Below are positions 46,804 to 56,053 of a stretch of 64,000 nt of DNA, in pieces. The first letter of the stretch is position 1, and every line of letters starts with the position of its first letter. This DNA comes from Microstegium vimineum. Lineage: Eukaryota > Streptophyta > Magnoliopsida > Poales > Poaceae. The DNA lies in contig CM039130.1 in assembly GCA_022036555.1 (NCBI GenBank), forward strand, positions 12,573,285 through 12,637,284, read 5' to 3'. The translations under genes were made by a program, and so were the position numbers. Below the pieces are notes generated by a model. That model made no database searches. It saw only the letters and a program-made list of their open reading frames with translations, and was not told the origin of the DNA.

Positions 46804-47251
46804 ATCATTAACGGTGTCAAACTGCGATGAGAAAAGACTAAAATGCCCTCACATTTGATTCCATGCAAAAGTTTGTCATTCCTTCAATGCCACTGCCCTC
46901 ACATTAGATAATGTACTGGCAAAAAAATTCTTTGACAATGTGACAATACATCAGGTTGTGTACTTGTGTTGGATGTCTGTGGTGCAGTTTTGGCGTCGAA
47001 AATTGGACACATTCATTAGGCATTCGTAGCAGTACGTTGCTATGCTTCAAAATGTTCAGATCGAAGATCGAACTCCGGATGATGAATGCTGCAGGTCCAA
47101 GCTGAACACAGGCACCCCGTCCTGCCTTTGTTGCAAAACTTGCAGAGTAACTCAAGCTCGCAGTCATCCGGAGACAATCACCTGAACACCATTCCAACCT
47201 TTTTTTCAGTTTGCTTCGCGAATGCAAAATGGCAAATCCATCTCGGTTTCG

Positions 47252-47897
47252 CTACGGCGCTAGCGGCTCCTTCGCCGAGGCGGGCGAACAGCCAACGCCG
47301 ATGACCGGCGGGTCCGTATTGACGGCGAACCGGAGCAGCCCCTTCTTCTCAACGAACCTCAGGGCCGACTGCAGCACGAGCCCGATGGCCACGGCACCGA
47401 GGCTGACCAGGGCCATCTTGAGCGTCGACAGCGCCAGCACCACCACGATCAGCGCCGTGGGCGGCACCAGCATCGCGACGCACCCGGCGGTCCCGAGCGG
47501 GACGCGGTACGGCCGCGGCGCGTCGGGCCGGCGCACGCGCAGGAGCACGAGAAGGCGGTGAACTCGAGCAGCATGCCGAAGCAGTAGAGGAAGTTCTCGG
47601 CGGCCACGATCTCCTAGAAGCTCAGGGAGGAGAGCAGCAGGACGCCCGACGCCGAGAAGAGGATGCCCACCAGAGGCGTCCCGTGCCGCGAACGCCGCGC
47701 GAAGAAGGCCGGCAGCATGGCCCACTCCGCCATGCCCAGCAGCTGGTACAAGTCGCTGCTCATCTCCGCCAGCGCCGCAGCCGCCTGCACCCACCACATG
47801 AGCCACGCGCCACCGAGGAGCTTGGCGAGGTCAAAGAAGTAGACGTCGCTCCACAGGCCCCTGTCCAGCGGCACCGCTCCGGTCCCGGCGAAGTAGC
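47252..47897 (-). pseudogene. Polyamine transporter (PUT/LAT family) C-terminal fragment
   Basis: The minus strand reads TGAVPLDRGLWSDVYF, then KLLGGAWLMWWVQAAAA, EMSSDLYQLLGMAEWAMLP, FFARRSRHGTPLVGILFSASG, and after two lesions YRVPLGTAGCVAMLVPPTAL and LRFVEKKG. This is the C-terminal half of the plant polyamine:H+ symporter family (OsPUT type, APC superfamily). Lesions: loss of about seven residues before EMSSD; an in-frame TAG at 47616-47614 where the family has Gln; and a frameshift near 47560. It is not functional. It is joined directly to an unrelated ERF fragment at its 5' side (about 47897). Confidence 0.88.
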
Positions 47898-48074
47898 CGT
47901 CGCGGCAGCCGAGGACGCTGCGGCCCTCCCGGCCGGCGCATCCTCCTTCACTGCCCGCTACAGGCGGATCTCCTGCACGTAGCGCTTCATCCTCCTGCGT
48001 GCGGCGGCGTCGTCCTCCGCCTCGTCGCCGGACGAGTCGGTGGCGTCGAAGTCGTCGCAGAAGACCCGCACCAT
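47898..48074 (-). pseudogene. CRF-type AP2/ERF transcription factor, N-terminal fragment
   Basis: From ATG at 48074 the minus strand reads MVRVFCDDFDATDSSGDE, then an acidic part, RRRMKRYVQEIRL and a TAG stop at 47960-47958. The same frame continues as RAVKEDAPAGRAAASS. The D-x-D/F-DATDSSGDE motif with the following KRYVQEI is the signature N-terminal region of cytokinin response factors (CRF/PTI6 group). The AP2 DNA-binding domain is missing: the sequence changes to polyamine transporter at about 47897. Confidence 0.75.
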
Positions 48075-50178
48075 CTTGACCCCCGCGACGGCGGAGCCCC
48101 CCGCCGCTTCCCTCCCCTTGGCCCTTGGCCGCCGCAAGAAAGAGAGGTCGAGAGTGACGAGCTGTTTGGTTCACTTAGCGGTAAGGGAAACGGTATGGGA
48201 AATAGATAGCGGTGGGGATTACATTGTGTTACTGTTTACTTATTTTGTTTGGTTGCACACGATAAAGATATCCAATACCGTTACAGTGTTTGATACACTA
48301 CTGCCGTATTAGAATCTATTTTCTATATTTCAATACTAGAAGCCTCATTAATCTAACAGGCTGTCCAATGCAATACAAGAATTCATGCTTATCATAAAAT
48401 CATAACAAGTAAAAACAGACATATCAAAGAACTCAAATGCAAGAATATATCTCGGTAATAATTAAAGAGCACCAAAAATACATAAATTTGAAACTGGTAA
48501 CCATGCCATCATTACAACAACAATTTTAATCCAAATAAATTGGTCATTCCATGATAGAAAAATGACTAATATAGGAGTTTAACGATATTGTGAACCAGCA
48601 AGTTTAACACTTAGGAAAACTTAGATCCAATAAAATATAATTAAAAGACTAGTATAGTTTAGCACTTGAGAAATGCTACAATAAAAGATAACTAGCATTA
48701 TCAATCTCTTCTTCCATCTTCTAGTCTTGAATGAATATGCAAATCCTATCTTTCTCCACTTCTATTGCTTCCTTCTCTCCTCCTCTACAAAAAAGATTGG
48801 GTTTATAAAGATGGTAATGCTAGACACATGATGAATACTTGTTTCTAAAAAAACTGCGAAATAAAATTGCAAATCACTTTGACTGTTGAGATGCAGTTGT
48901 GGACCCACTGCAACCTCAGTGAGGAGAGGGGAGCAAGCATCAGAAAATGTAAGATTTGCGCAACTGCTCCATCGGGTTAGAAAACCATGAAACTGAAGCT
49001 ATGGTCGACCAAGAAAAATTGCAACTATCAATCCATTTTCTTCAGAAGAAAGAGCAGAGAGCAGAACAAGGGAACATAGTAGCATCACAAAACCTGATGT
49101 GGGCTTGATGTAATACTACACTGAACTAAGCAGGAAAAACTATGAACTTTCTGAACCTAAAAAAACAGAGTGATCAAAGGATAGATACACTGAACTGCTG
49201 CCACTGACAATATATAAATGCAACACTGATGACTGCAAGTGAACTCAAACTCAAAAACATGGAAACTACAGAAGATTGCAGACTGCCAAACAAAAATGTC
49301 TGAATGAAGAAATTCCAGTAAAGCCAAGCTCAAAATAAAAGAAAAGACAGAGGTCTTGCTGATGTCGTAAAAGATTCCGAAGCCGTACTATTTGCTAAAC
49401 CTGAAAAGTACAGTTTCAGAGACTGTACAGTATGCAGACAGTAACTAGCTGAGCAGTGCAAGAACGTTTATTGTAATTTAATTCATTTGGCAGCACGTCT
49501 ATGGCCTTTGGCCTATTATCAGTAGCAATAGAAAGGGTAAACGACTTGCTGCAACTTCTAGTATGAACTGGAGGATAACAACAATGATCTGCATTCCCTT
49601 TGAAAACGGTCAATGCACCAGGTGCTTTCTCTAAAAACAATGCCACAGGTGCAACTGTGTTGTCCAATTTTAGAACCAAAATTTGTAAATAATTGAAACC
49701 AGAGCTATATTGTCAAAAATAATAGACTTTAACAATAAATCAATCTTTTATACATGGTTTAAATAATTAGGAATTTATGTTGTTTCAGGAGCATACTTGT
49801 GCTAAATTTCGTGAGAACAAAAATATATGGAGTCGACAAAAATTCGATTTAATTTTTACAGTCTCATACCTGCTTTGTCCATAGAAAAAGAACTAAGAAC
49901 AATTGACCTGACAAATAAAGTACCAAATGCCAAGGGGTATGTTGCTAACCTGTCGTGTCTTGTTTCGTATTGTTTCACTTACTGGATTATATTATATTCT
50001 TTTAAGCTGAAATATTGTGGTTCCAATCACAAATTACTACGCCTACTGAGTGTTGACTGTACACTCATGCCAAACATTTAGCGGGTAATGTTGTGCTTCA
50101 TATTTTAAGACTCTACATAGTGATTAGCATCATGGGATTTCAGGGAAACTCTTACTGAACCAATCTGTTTTTATTTAG

Positions 50179-50495
50179 GTGATGTGTCTAAGCTCCAGAT
50201 TGCTCTTAAGGAGTGGACTGGATAGAGGAATGTCCCAAATGTCTTCATCCATGGGAAGCATATTGGTGGCTGTGATGGTGAGCTTCCTTCTACAACTGCA
50301 CAGCAGTGCATATAATCTACGTCTTTGTGAATCCCTGTCTACGATTACCAGATTACTGAAAACGCATAAACTGATATGTGCAAGACTTTGCAACATGTAC
50401 ACTTGCTAAGGTCATCTCTCCGAAAGCCTGAAGTTACCTTACAACATGCTAATCTGTTCTATGACAGATACTATGGCATTTAACAATGGATGAGT
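50179..50495 (+). pseudogene. Glutaredoxin gene fragment, two exons
   Basis: Exon 50179-50277 lies between an acceptor (TTTTTATTTAG) and a donor (GTGAGC). It reads DVSKLQIALKEWTG, a TAG stop, then RNVPNVFIHGKHIGGCD. The next exon starts at 50468 after ATGACAG and gives the second Asp and TMAFNNG followed by TGA. Together they match the C-terminal half of CPYC-type glutaredoxins (xxVPxVFIxGKHIGGCDDT). The stop at the Gln position of WTGQR and the early TGA make it non-functional. The active-site exon (CPYC) is not found upstream. Splice sites are kept, so the piece was copied as genomic DNA. Confidence 0.8.
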
Positions 50496-50918
50496 AGAAA
50501 TATATAGAGTGGCAAATAGAAGTATGAGACTGTACAAATTAAATCAAATTTTTATTTAGATAATTGAATGGATGAGCAGAAATGTCAGTTTCATGAACCA
50601 TATCATTTGTATGCTAGCTAGTCACTCAAATACAATTACATCAACACATCAATGGTGACATGGAATTGACAGTATGCATTAGATACTTTAGCTTTGTTGA
50701 CACAACAAAAATATCTCCAATTTTATTCAACGTTCACATCACCCAGACCCAGATCCTACTTTTGCAATACAAGTGCATGAAAAAAATGGGGATTTGAGAG
50801 GGAGAGGAGGAAGGCAACCACGATATCATACCTAGGGCAGGGAGAATAGCACCCAGACTCGGCGGTGAAGGGCCTTGCTGCATCCCACGTCCTCTTCTCC
50901 TATGTGCAAGGATCTTGA

Positions 50919-51220
50919 GCCTGAAGAAAAAAATTATCCAGGATTAAGAAAAAATCGCACAAGTGCACGGAGAGAAGATAGAGGAAAGGGGAGACAGAGG
51001 AGAGGCGGAGCGTTAGAGAGAGCTCACCGGCGAGCGCGTCCTCTTCTTCGTCAACAATCTTCGACCTGAAGAAAAAACGCCATTTAGGGTTAAATCGCGC
51101 TAGTACACGAGGAGAAGAGAGAGGAAAGGGGAGAGATGAGAGGTGGAGCTCTAGAGCTCACCGACGAGCGTTGCGAGGTTGTGGTCGCCGCTGACGAGCG
51201 ATGCGAGGTTGTGGTCGTCA
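50919..51220 (+). repeat. Imperfect tandem repeats in the inner element
   Basis: Unit 1 (about 50919-51064) and unit 2 (about 51065-51180) share CCTGAAGAAAAAA, TCGCxCxAGTxCACG and GAGGAAAGGGGAGA blocks and end in GAGCTCACCG-CGAGCG. A shorter repeat, GCGAGGTTGTGGTCG, then occurs twice (about 51172-51212). Confidence 0.65.
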
Positions 51221-51525
51221 CCGCCGCCGCTCAGAAAGATACCACGGGGGAGGAAGCTGAGACGGAGCCGGTCACGTAATGAGATACAGGCCGGGATGGG
51301 GCGGTATCGCAGTTCAACAGAGCGTTATCCTATTGCGCGTTACGTTATAACGGGTCGGGCTGGACCGTATCGTTATTCAATTGCAGACGTAATCTGATGT
51401 CGTTACATTTTGGTGATCCAAACAGCTTGTGAGAGAGAGCGATAGGTTAGAGGAAGAGGGGTAACATGGACATTTTAAATGTCTGGACCCACTTGTCAGT
51501 ACTCGCAAACGGTGAAAAACAAACA

Positions 51526-51650
51526 GAAAACGGACGGAATGGCATGGTGGGCAAAAAAGTTTCAGACGATGGCACCTATAACCGTTTGAACTTTCCAATG
51601 GCTCGTAGGAAATTGCAATCTTTTATAATGGCATTCATGGAAAAGTCTCT
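51526..51650 (-). repeat. Right terminal inverted repeat of the first island
   Basis: The counterpart of 46679-46803. It ends GGAAAAGTCTCT and is followed by a T run and, some 50 bases on, the TATA box of the F-box gene. Confidence 0.8.
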
Positions 51651-51702
51651 TTTTTTTCGAGAAACTCATTGACGTGACGACCCGGTAGCTTGGAGTCGTT
51701 GT

Positions 51703-51713
51703 AATATATATAT
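51703..51713 (+). promoter_or_regulatory. TATA box of the F-box/DUF295 gene
   Basis: AATATATATATGG lies about 68 bases upstream of the ATG at 51771 and about 52 bases beyond the MULE-like end. Any upstream promoter elements must lie within the terminal repeat. Confidence 0.55.
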
Positions 51714-51770
51714 GGGCCGGCCGGCTAGCTGGATCGTCTCGCTGATCCTATCGCCTCGTCCATCTGATCG

Positions 51771-53309
51771 ATGATGTCGCTGACGACGTGCCCTCCTCCG
51801 TGGTGCGACCTCCCGTCGGACCTCCTCGGCCAAGTCATCGAGCACCTCCACTTCCCGACGGACCGTGCCCGGTTCTGCGCCGTGTGCCGCGCATGGCACT
51901 GGGCGGCGCGGGAGCACTACGCAGCACACCACCGGCGGGGGCTCCCGTGGATCGTGCTGCCTGACGCCTCCTTCTGCACCATCGGCGACGACGGCGTCTT
52001 CTTCGACCGGATCCCTGGCCTGCCGCCTGCTGCCGAGAACAAGGTGACCTACCTCGGCGGCGCCGGCGGTGACGGCTGGCTCGCGCTCGACTGCACGGAC
52101 GCGGTCCACAGACGCACCAGCTTGCTGGAGAAGATCCTGACGAATACGCTGCGGCTGTCGTCGCCGAGGTGCGACGTGAAGCACCAGCACACGTACCTCC
52201 TGCACAACCCTTTCTCCAACGCCACGGTGCCGCTGCCCGAGCTGGACGCGGCGTTCGGCCATGTCACCGAGGCGTTCGAGATCCGGAAGGTGCTGATGAT
52301 GATGACGACGCGCCGCTCCGACGACGGCGGCGGCGATGTGGTGGTCACCGTCACCACCAATAGCTACAAGTACTCGCTCGTCGTGTGTCGCCCCGGGAAG
52401 GGCATGTGTGTGGTGCCCAACCTAAACATCTTGGATGTTGCCTTCCTTGGGGACACACTGTATGCGATGACCGTCTACGAGGATGTGATCATGTTCGACC
52501 TAACTAAGGACGACAACGGCAGGCCGGATGTTATTAGTTACAAGTGAGTCGTCAGGCGCCCGTTGGCAAACGGTGAGATAGACCTTGGGAACTGGATGGA
52601 TGAGGACGACGACGAGTCCGATGATGATGGCGGCGATGACCTCTCAAGCAACGACGGCGAGGAGGAGGAGGACGAAGAGGAGGAGTCCGATGACTATGAC
52701 GACGAGGCAGCGCCACATAACCCAGATGAAGAGGAGGAGGAGGATGAAGAGGAGGAGTCCGTTGACGATGACGACGAGGCAGCGCCACATAACCCAACGG
52801 AAGAGGAGGGGGTCATCTTTAATAGTCATGGCAAGGTGTCAGAGGGCATTGTCAATGTCAGGAAGGAAGATGAGAAGGAGAAGGTGGACGACGACGACGA
52901 TGAAGAACCCAAGGACTACATCACCACCGCCCGGTACCTCGTCGCGTCGAGCAATGGCAAGGAGCTACTCATGGTGAGACACCATCAGCAAACCCCTCCA
53001 TCTTCCGAAGCATACACTCTCAAGGTCGAGGTCTTTAGGGCGGACCTCAACCTGCGTGAGTGGGTCCCGGTCGCTGGTGATAGTGGCGGGGGACTAGTTG
53101 GTGAGGCGCTCTTCCTCAGCCGATCCTTGCGCAAGTCCACGCCAGCGTACGAAGGCGTCGAGGAGGGCTTGGTGTATTTCGCGGCACACGTGGACGACGT
53201 GTTCGACACCAAGTGCTGGGCTCCTAGGAAGTTTAGCATGCCACGGCATATGGAATTGGCGGAAGAAAAACTTTTGACGTGGCTTTTCCCACCAAAGGTG
53301 GTGTTTTAA
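51771..53309 (+). pseudogene. F-box/DUF295 protein gene with one in-frame stop
   Basis: The frame from ATG 51771 encodes an F-box (WCDLPSDLLGQVIEHLHFPTDRARFCAVCRAWHWAA) and the first half of the DUF295 domain (YLLHNPFSNATVPLPEL, VVCRPGKG, LGDTLYAMT). It stops at TGA 52545-52547. The same frame goes on open to 53309 with the acidic region and the end of DUF295 (EVFRADLNLREWVPV, GEALFLSRSLRKS, EGLVYFA, FSMPRHMELAEEKLLTWLFPP). One TGA thus splits an otherwise intact 512-codon gene; a C-to-T change of CGA would explain it. F-box/DUF295 proteins are SCF ligase adaptors and form a large, fast-evolving grass family. The TGA also lies in a GTGAGT donor-like sequence, but no suitable acceptor is close by. 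A truncated 258-residue product is possible. Confidence 0.85.
52600..52815 (+). repeat. Acidic coding repeat in the F-box/DUF295 gene
   Basis: The region encodes long runs of Asp and Glu and includes two tandem copies of a unit with EEEDEEEES, D-E-A-A-P-H-N-P and E-E-E (about 23 residues). Such insertions in the middle of DUF295 are not part of the domain core. Confidence 0.8.
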
Positions 53310-53839
53310 TGTAAGTTTGAGCTAGGCACCATATAGAACATGATTTTATGAAGCGCATGAAGCCGAGTTTCCCTAACCTATCAAAATTGCCTTCCTACTC
53401 TCGATCGTGTGCTCTCTTATTAGTGCATGCATATGCGTAGACATGCGATGAAGACGATAAACGAGCAAGTGGTCGCTTCCATCCAAATATTGTTGGTCAA
53501 TTCACATATCGACATCGGTTCGAAAGTCTTGAGAATTCACACGATAGTTGTTGATAGTCATAGAAAATATTTACACAATTTTTTAAAAGACATTTCTGCA
53601 AATTTTTTATGAAGTTCAATTATTAACCTCATTGAACTATCACAAAAGTTGCCTCCCTTATTGCTAATCTGGTGCCATATAGAACAACCGATACAATACC
53701 ACATTAGTTAAAACAGCTATGAAAACGAATCAAAACCGGACGATTTCGAAAGTCGAAGGAGTCTAAAAATCTATTTTTCTATTTAAGGGGGACGAATCAG
53801 ACTGTCCTAATAGTCAAGGGAAGTTAGATAGACTTCTTG
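53310..53839. other. 3' flank of the F-box gene
   Basis: AT-rich, no supported feature. Confidence 0.35.
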
Positions 53840-54000
53840 GAAGAAGTCTATTTTTCCTTCTCAACTTTTACAAAAGTCTACTATTCCTCCCCGAACTTCA
53901 AAACTGAGCAAAACACATCTCTCAATTTTTTAAACCGTGCGTTTTATCTCCCTGGTCTGGTTATAAGTTGTTTTGAAGGTGATTTTGTCTTTTCTTTTTT

Positions 54001-54030
54001 ACTAGCAAATATGATCGTGCGTTGCAACGG
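54001..54030 (-). repeat. Helitron-3'-end-like motif, left copy
   Basis: On the minus strand CCGTTGCAACGCACGATC is followed by ATATTTGCTAGT: a short hairpin-forming block some ten bases before CTAG and T, as in grass Helitron 3' ends. The inverted partner is at 55460-55489. Confidence 0.5.
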
Positions 54031-54551
54031 AAATTAACTTTTTTCTCTCTCGATTTATGTTGTCACTGCTCCATACACAGTCATGATAAAATTCACATAT
54101 GAAAATATCTTACTTATTTGTTTATTATATTATATATGCTTAGTCATGGATGTCGACGTGGTATCCTCTTAATTTTGATTTAGAGTTGTTTTATTTTCTA
54201 TTAGTACCGCAACACATGATTGCTTAATTTCTCTTCTTATTATCATATCATATTTCTACTTTGATTAGAATTTCTTTTCATTGCTTAATTTCTATTCTTA
54301 TAATCCTATTTCCAGTTTTATTAGAATTCTTTTTCATGTTACTGGGAAGTCTTACGTGTTTGATATAGGATTTATTGCTCTATTTGGATTACAATTGTAA
54401 CTCCTAGCTTTTAAGGTTATATTAAGAAACTATATTTGTAATCGAACTCTAGATAAGAGTTATTCAAACTCGTATATAGTTTATGAGCACGGGTTATATA
54501 TATAAGTCCGAGCGGATGAAACTCTTCATTCGCTGGTAGTTAGAGGGAGAT

Positions 54552-54601
54552 GGATCTAAAAAGAATGGATGGACGAAAAAAATAGCCTGAAATTTTGTCT
54601 C

Positions 54602-54649
<48 letters not shown>

Positions 54650-55024
54650 TATAGATTTATTTATTTTGACTAAATCTTTAAAAAAATCATAGTAATTCAT
54701 TGAAAAATTATAAAAATGAAAAGTCTTTTTGTTAGAATCCACATGAGTAGATCTACACGACTAACATATAATATGATGTGCTTTAGTACAAAATTTTATT
54801 GTAGATTTAGATCTATTATTTCTATAATTATTAATTCGAATAATCATAATTGTAGTTTCTATAGTCCAATTGTGGTGCAAATTTTATGGTTTCTACTATA
54901 ACTATATGGATTTTTTTTATTTACTATATTTTTTCAAAGATGCAGTCGAAATAAATCTATACCCAATAACAAAGAGGCAAAATTTCTTCCCCATTTTTTT
55001 GGTCCATCCATTCTTTTTAGATCC
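54552..55024. mobile_element. Inverted-repeat element with about 85-bp arms
   Basis: Both ends read inwards GGATCTAAAAAGAATGGATG, then AAAAAAAT, GAAATTTTG, CTCTTT and GGTATAGATTTATTT. The left arm is interrupted by a (TA)n run at 54605-54646. The 470-bp element has no coding sequence. It is probably a MULE- or hAT-type MITE. The flanks are not exact duplicates. Confidence 0.75.
54605..54646. repeat. (TA)n microsatellite
   Basis: About 21 TA units, inside the left arm of the inverted-repeat element; the right arm lacks it, so it expanded after insertion. Confidence 0.92.
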
Positions 55025-55206
55025 GTTGAGTTAGATATAGATATATTTATAAGCCTTGTTCGCCTTCTATACGTCAAAGACTCGGTACAACGCAGAAACC
55101 AATATGGAATTCTACCTCGCCAAACCAAATCCTGATCCGTATAGCGTGCATAATTGGGAGTCTCCGTGTTCTGTCTTCCAATTCAACAAGGAGAGGAGTT
55201 CATAAC

Positions 55207-55458
55207 GGGATCAAAGATCCAGATGTGCCTCATAGGCAACTCACGGGATCACGCGAAGGTCTTCACGCGGGGAAGGCGGGGCTTTTGAACAAAGCACAAC
55301 AGCTCGCGAAAACTCTGCGACGTGGACGTCACGCTGGTCTGTGCAGCCCCAACGGCGGTGTGCCACCAGTCATGTGGGAGTCCGACCTAGGCGTCGTCAT
55401 CTACAGGTACTGCAAGCTGCCGGTGGAAAAGCGAGCGAAGCACACGCACGGACGCAAC
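55207..55458 (+). pseudogene. Type I MADS-box protein fragment
   Basis: Three frames together spell a type I MADS domain: SKIQMCLIGNSRDHAKVFTRG in one, GLLNKAQQLAK in the next, LCDVDVTLVCAAP in a third, and then PPVMWESDLGVVIYRYCKLP with EKRAKHTHG. The G-L-L-x-K-A-x-x-L-A and LCDVDVTLVCAAP phrases are typical of the fast-evolving M-type MADS proteins of grasses. At least two or three frameshifts occur within 250 bases. It abuts the right arm of the inverted-repeat island, as expected for a captured piece. Confidence 0.7.
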
Positions 55459-55459
55459 T

Positions 55460-55489
55460 CCGTTGCAACGCACGGACATGTTTGCTAGT
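55460..55489 (+). repeat. Helitron-3'-end-like motif, right copy
   Basis: CCGTTGCAACGCACGG, then ACATGTTTGCTAGT; the inverted counterpart of 54001-54030. Confidence 0.5.
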
Positions 55490-55691
55490 AAAAAAGAAAA
55501 ATAACAAAACTGCCTCGAAAAACCGCCTATAACCCAGACCAGGGAGGTAAAACACATGGTTTTAAAAGTTGAGGGAGATAGTTTTATCGGTTTTTAAGTT
55601 AGGGAGGAAAAATGGGACTTTCGCAAAAGTAGATGGTGAAAAAGTAGACTTTCATCTAGTCATAAGTGATATGTAGTCTGGCCCAAAAGCC

Positions 55692-56043
55692 CAAGGGCAT
55701 GTTCGGTTGACAGGGCAAATCTTTTACCTCTGTCATATCGAATCTTCCGTCCGTTTGGTCTATTTAAAATTTAAAATATACAAATTAAAAAAATAATTCG
55801 TCAACCGGAGGTAAATTCACGAGATGAATCTTTTAAGCTTAATTAGTTCATGTTTTGACAATGTTATGCTACAGTAAATATTTGTTAATTATACATTAAC
55901 TTGGTTTAATAGAATCGTCTTGTTAATTCCCGCATATGCATGTAATTAGTTTTATAAGTAGTTTATTTTTAATAGACTAAACTAGTGTCGAAAGATTCAA
56001 TGTGACACGATAAATAAATTTCAGAAGGAACCAAACACGCCTT
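55692..56043. mobile_element. MITE with GTTCGGTT / AACCAAACACGCC ends
   Basis: Left AAGGGCATGTTCGGTT and right AACCAAACACGCCTT are inverted. The 350-bp AT-rich body with ATGTGACACGATAAATAAATT is a common grass MITE type. The target duplication is unclear. Confidence 0.6.
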
Positions 56044-56053
56044 AACAAAGGCC

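Larger units (their letters stand above)
48159..51427. mobile_element. Inner inverted-ended element within the first island
   Basis: The left end GAGCTGTTTGGTTCAC and the right end (read inwards) AAGCTGTTTGGATCACC match. Both ends continue into GATTAC/GTTAC-rich subterminal sequence. It starts right behind the CRF fragment. The family and target duplication are not clear. It carries two glutaredoxin exons and tandem repeats. The stretch 48320-50170 is AT-rich with no recognisable coding sequence. Confidence 0.45.
46679..51650. mobile_element. Pack-MULE-like island with gene fragments
   Basis: The ends are inverted repeats of about 125 bp (46679-46803 and 51526-51650), roughly 85% alike by eye. 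Both start AGAGACTTTTC and share TTATAAAAGATTGCAATTTC and AAACTTTTTTGCCCACCA. MULE-type long terminal repeats around non-transposase gene pieces define Pack-MULEs. Inside are a polyamine transporter fragment and a CRF-type ERF fragment (minus strand), plus an inner element with a glutaredoxin fragment. No transposase is seen. A 9-bp target duplication is not clear: both ends abut runs of T. Two unrelated copies of one repeat in opposite orientation is the alternative. Confidence 0.6.
53840..55653. mobile_element. Second inverted-repeat island, with a MADS-box fragment
   Basis: Inverted arms of roughly 190-205 bp lie at about 53840-54035 and 55450-55653. Shared blocks include AAGTCTA-T-TTTTTC, CTCCCTGGTCTGG and TTTTTTACTAGCAAA, followed by CGTGCGTTGCAACGG. 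The layout fits a MULE-like element with long terminal repeats. A type I MADS-box fragment sits against the right arm, and a smaller inverted-repeat element with a (TA)n tract lies inside. No transposase or clear target duplication is visible. Confidence 0.6.

Noticed and set aside
52545..52560. A 12-base intron (GTGAGTCGTCAG) removing the stop in the F-box gene
   Set aside because: Far too short for a spliceosomal intron; a nonsense change is simpler.
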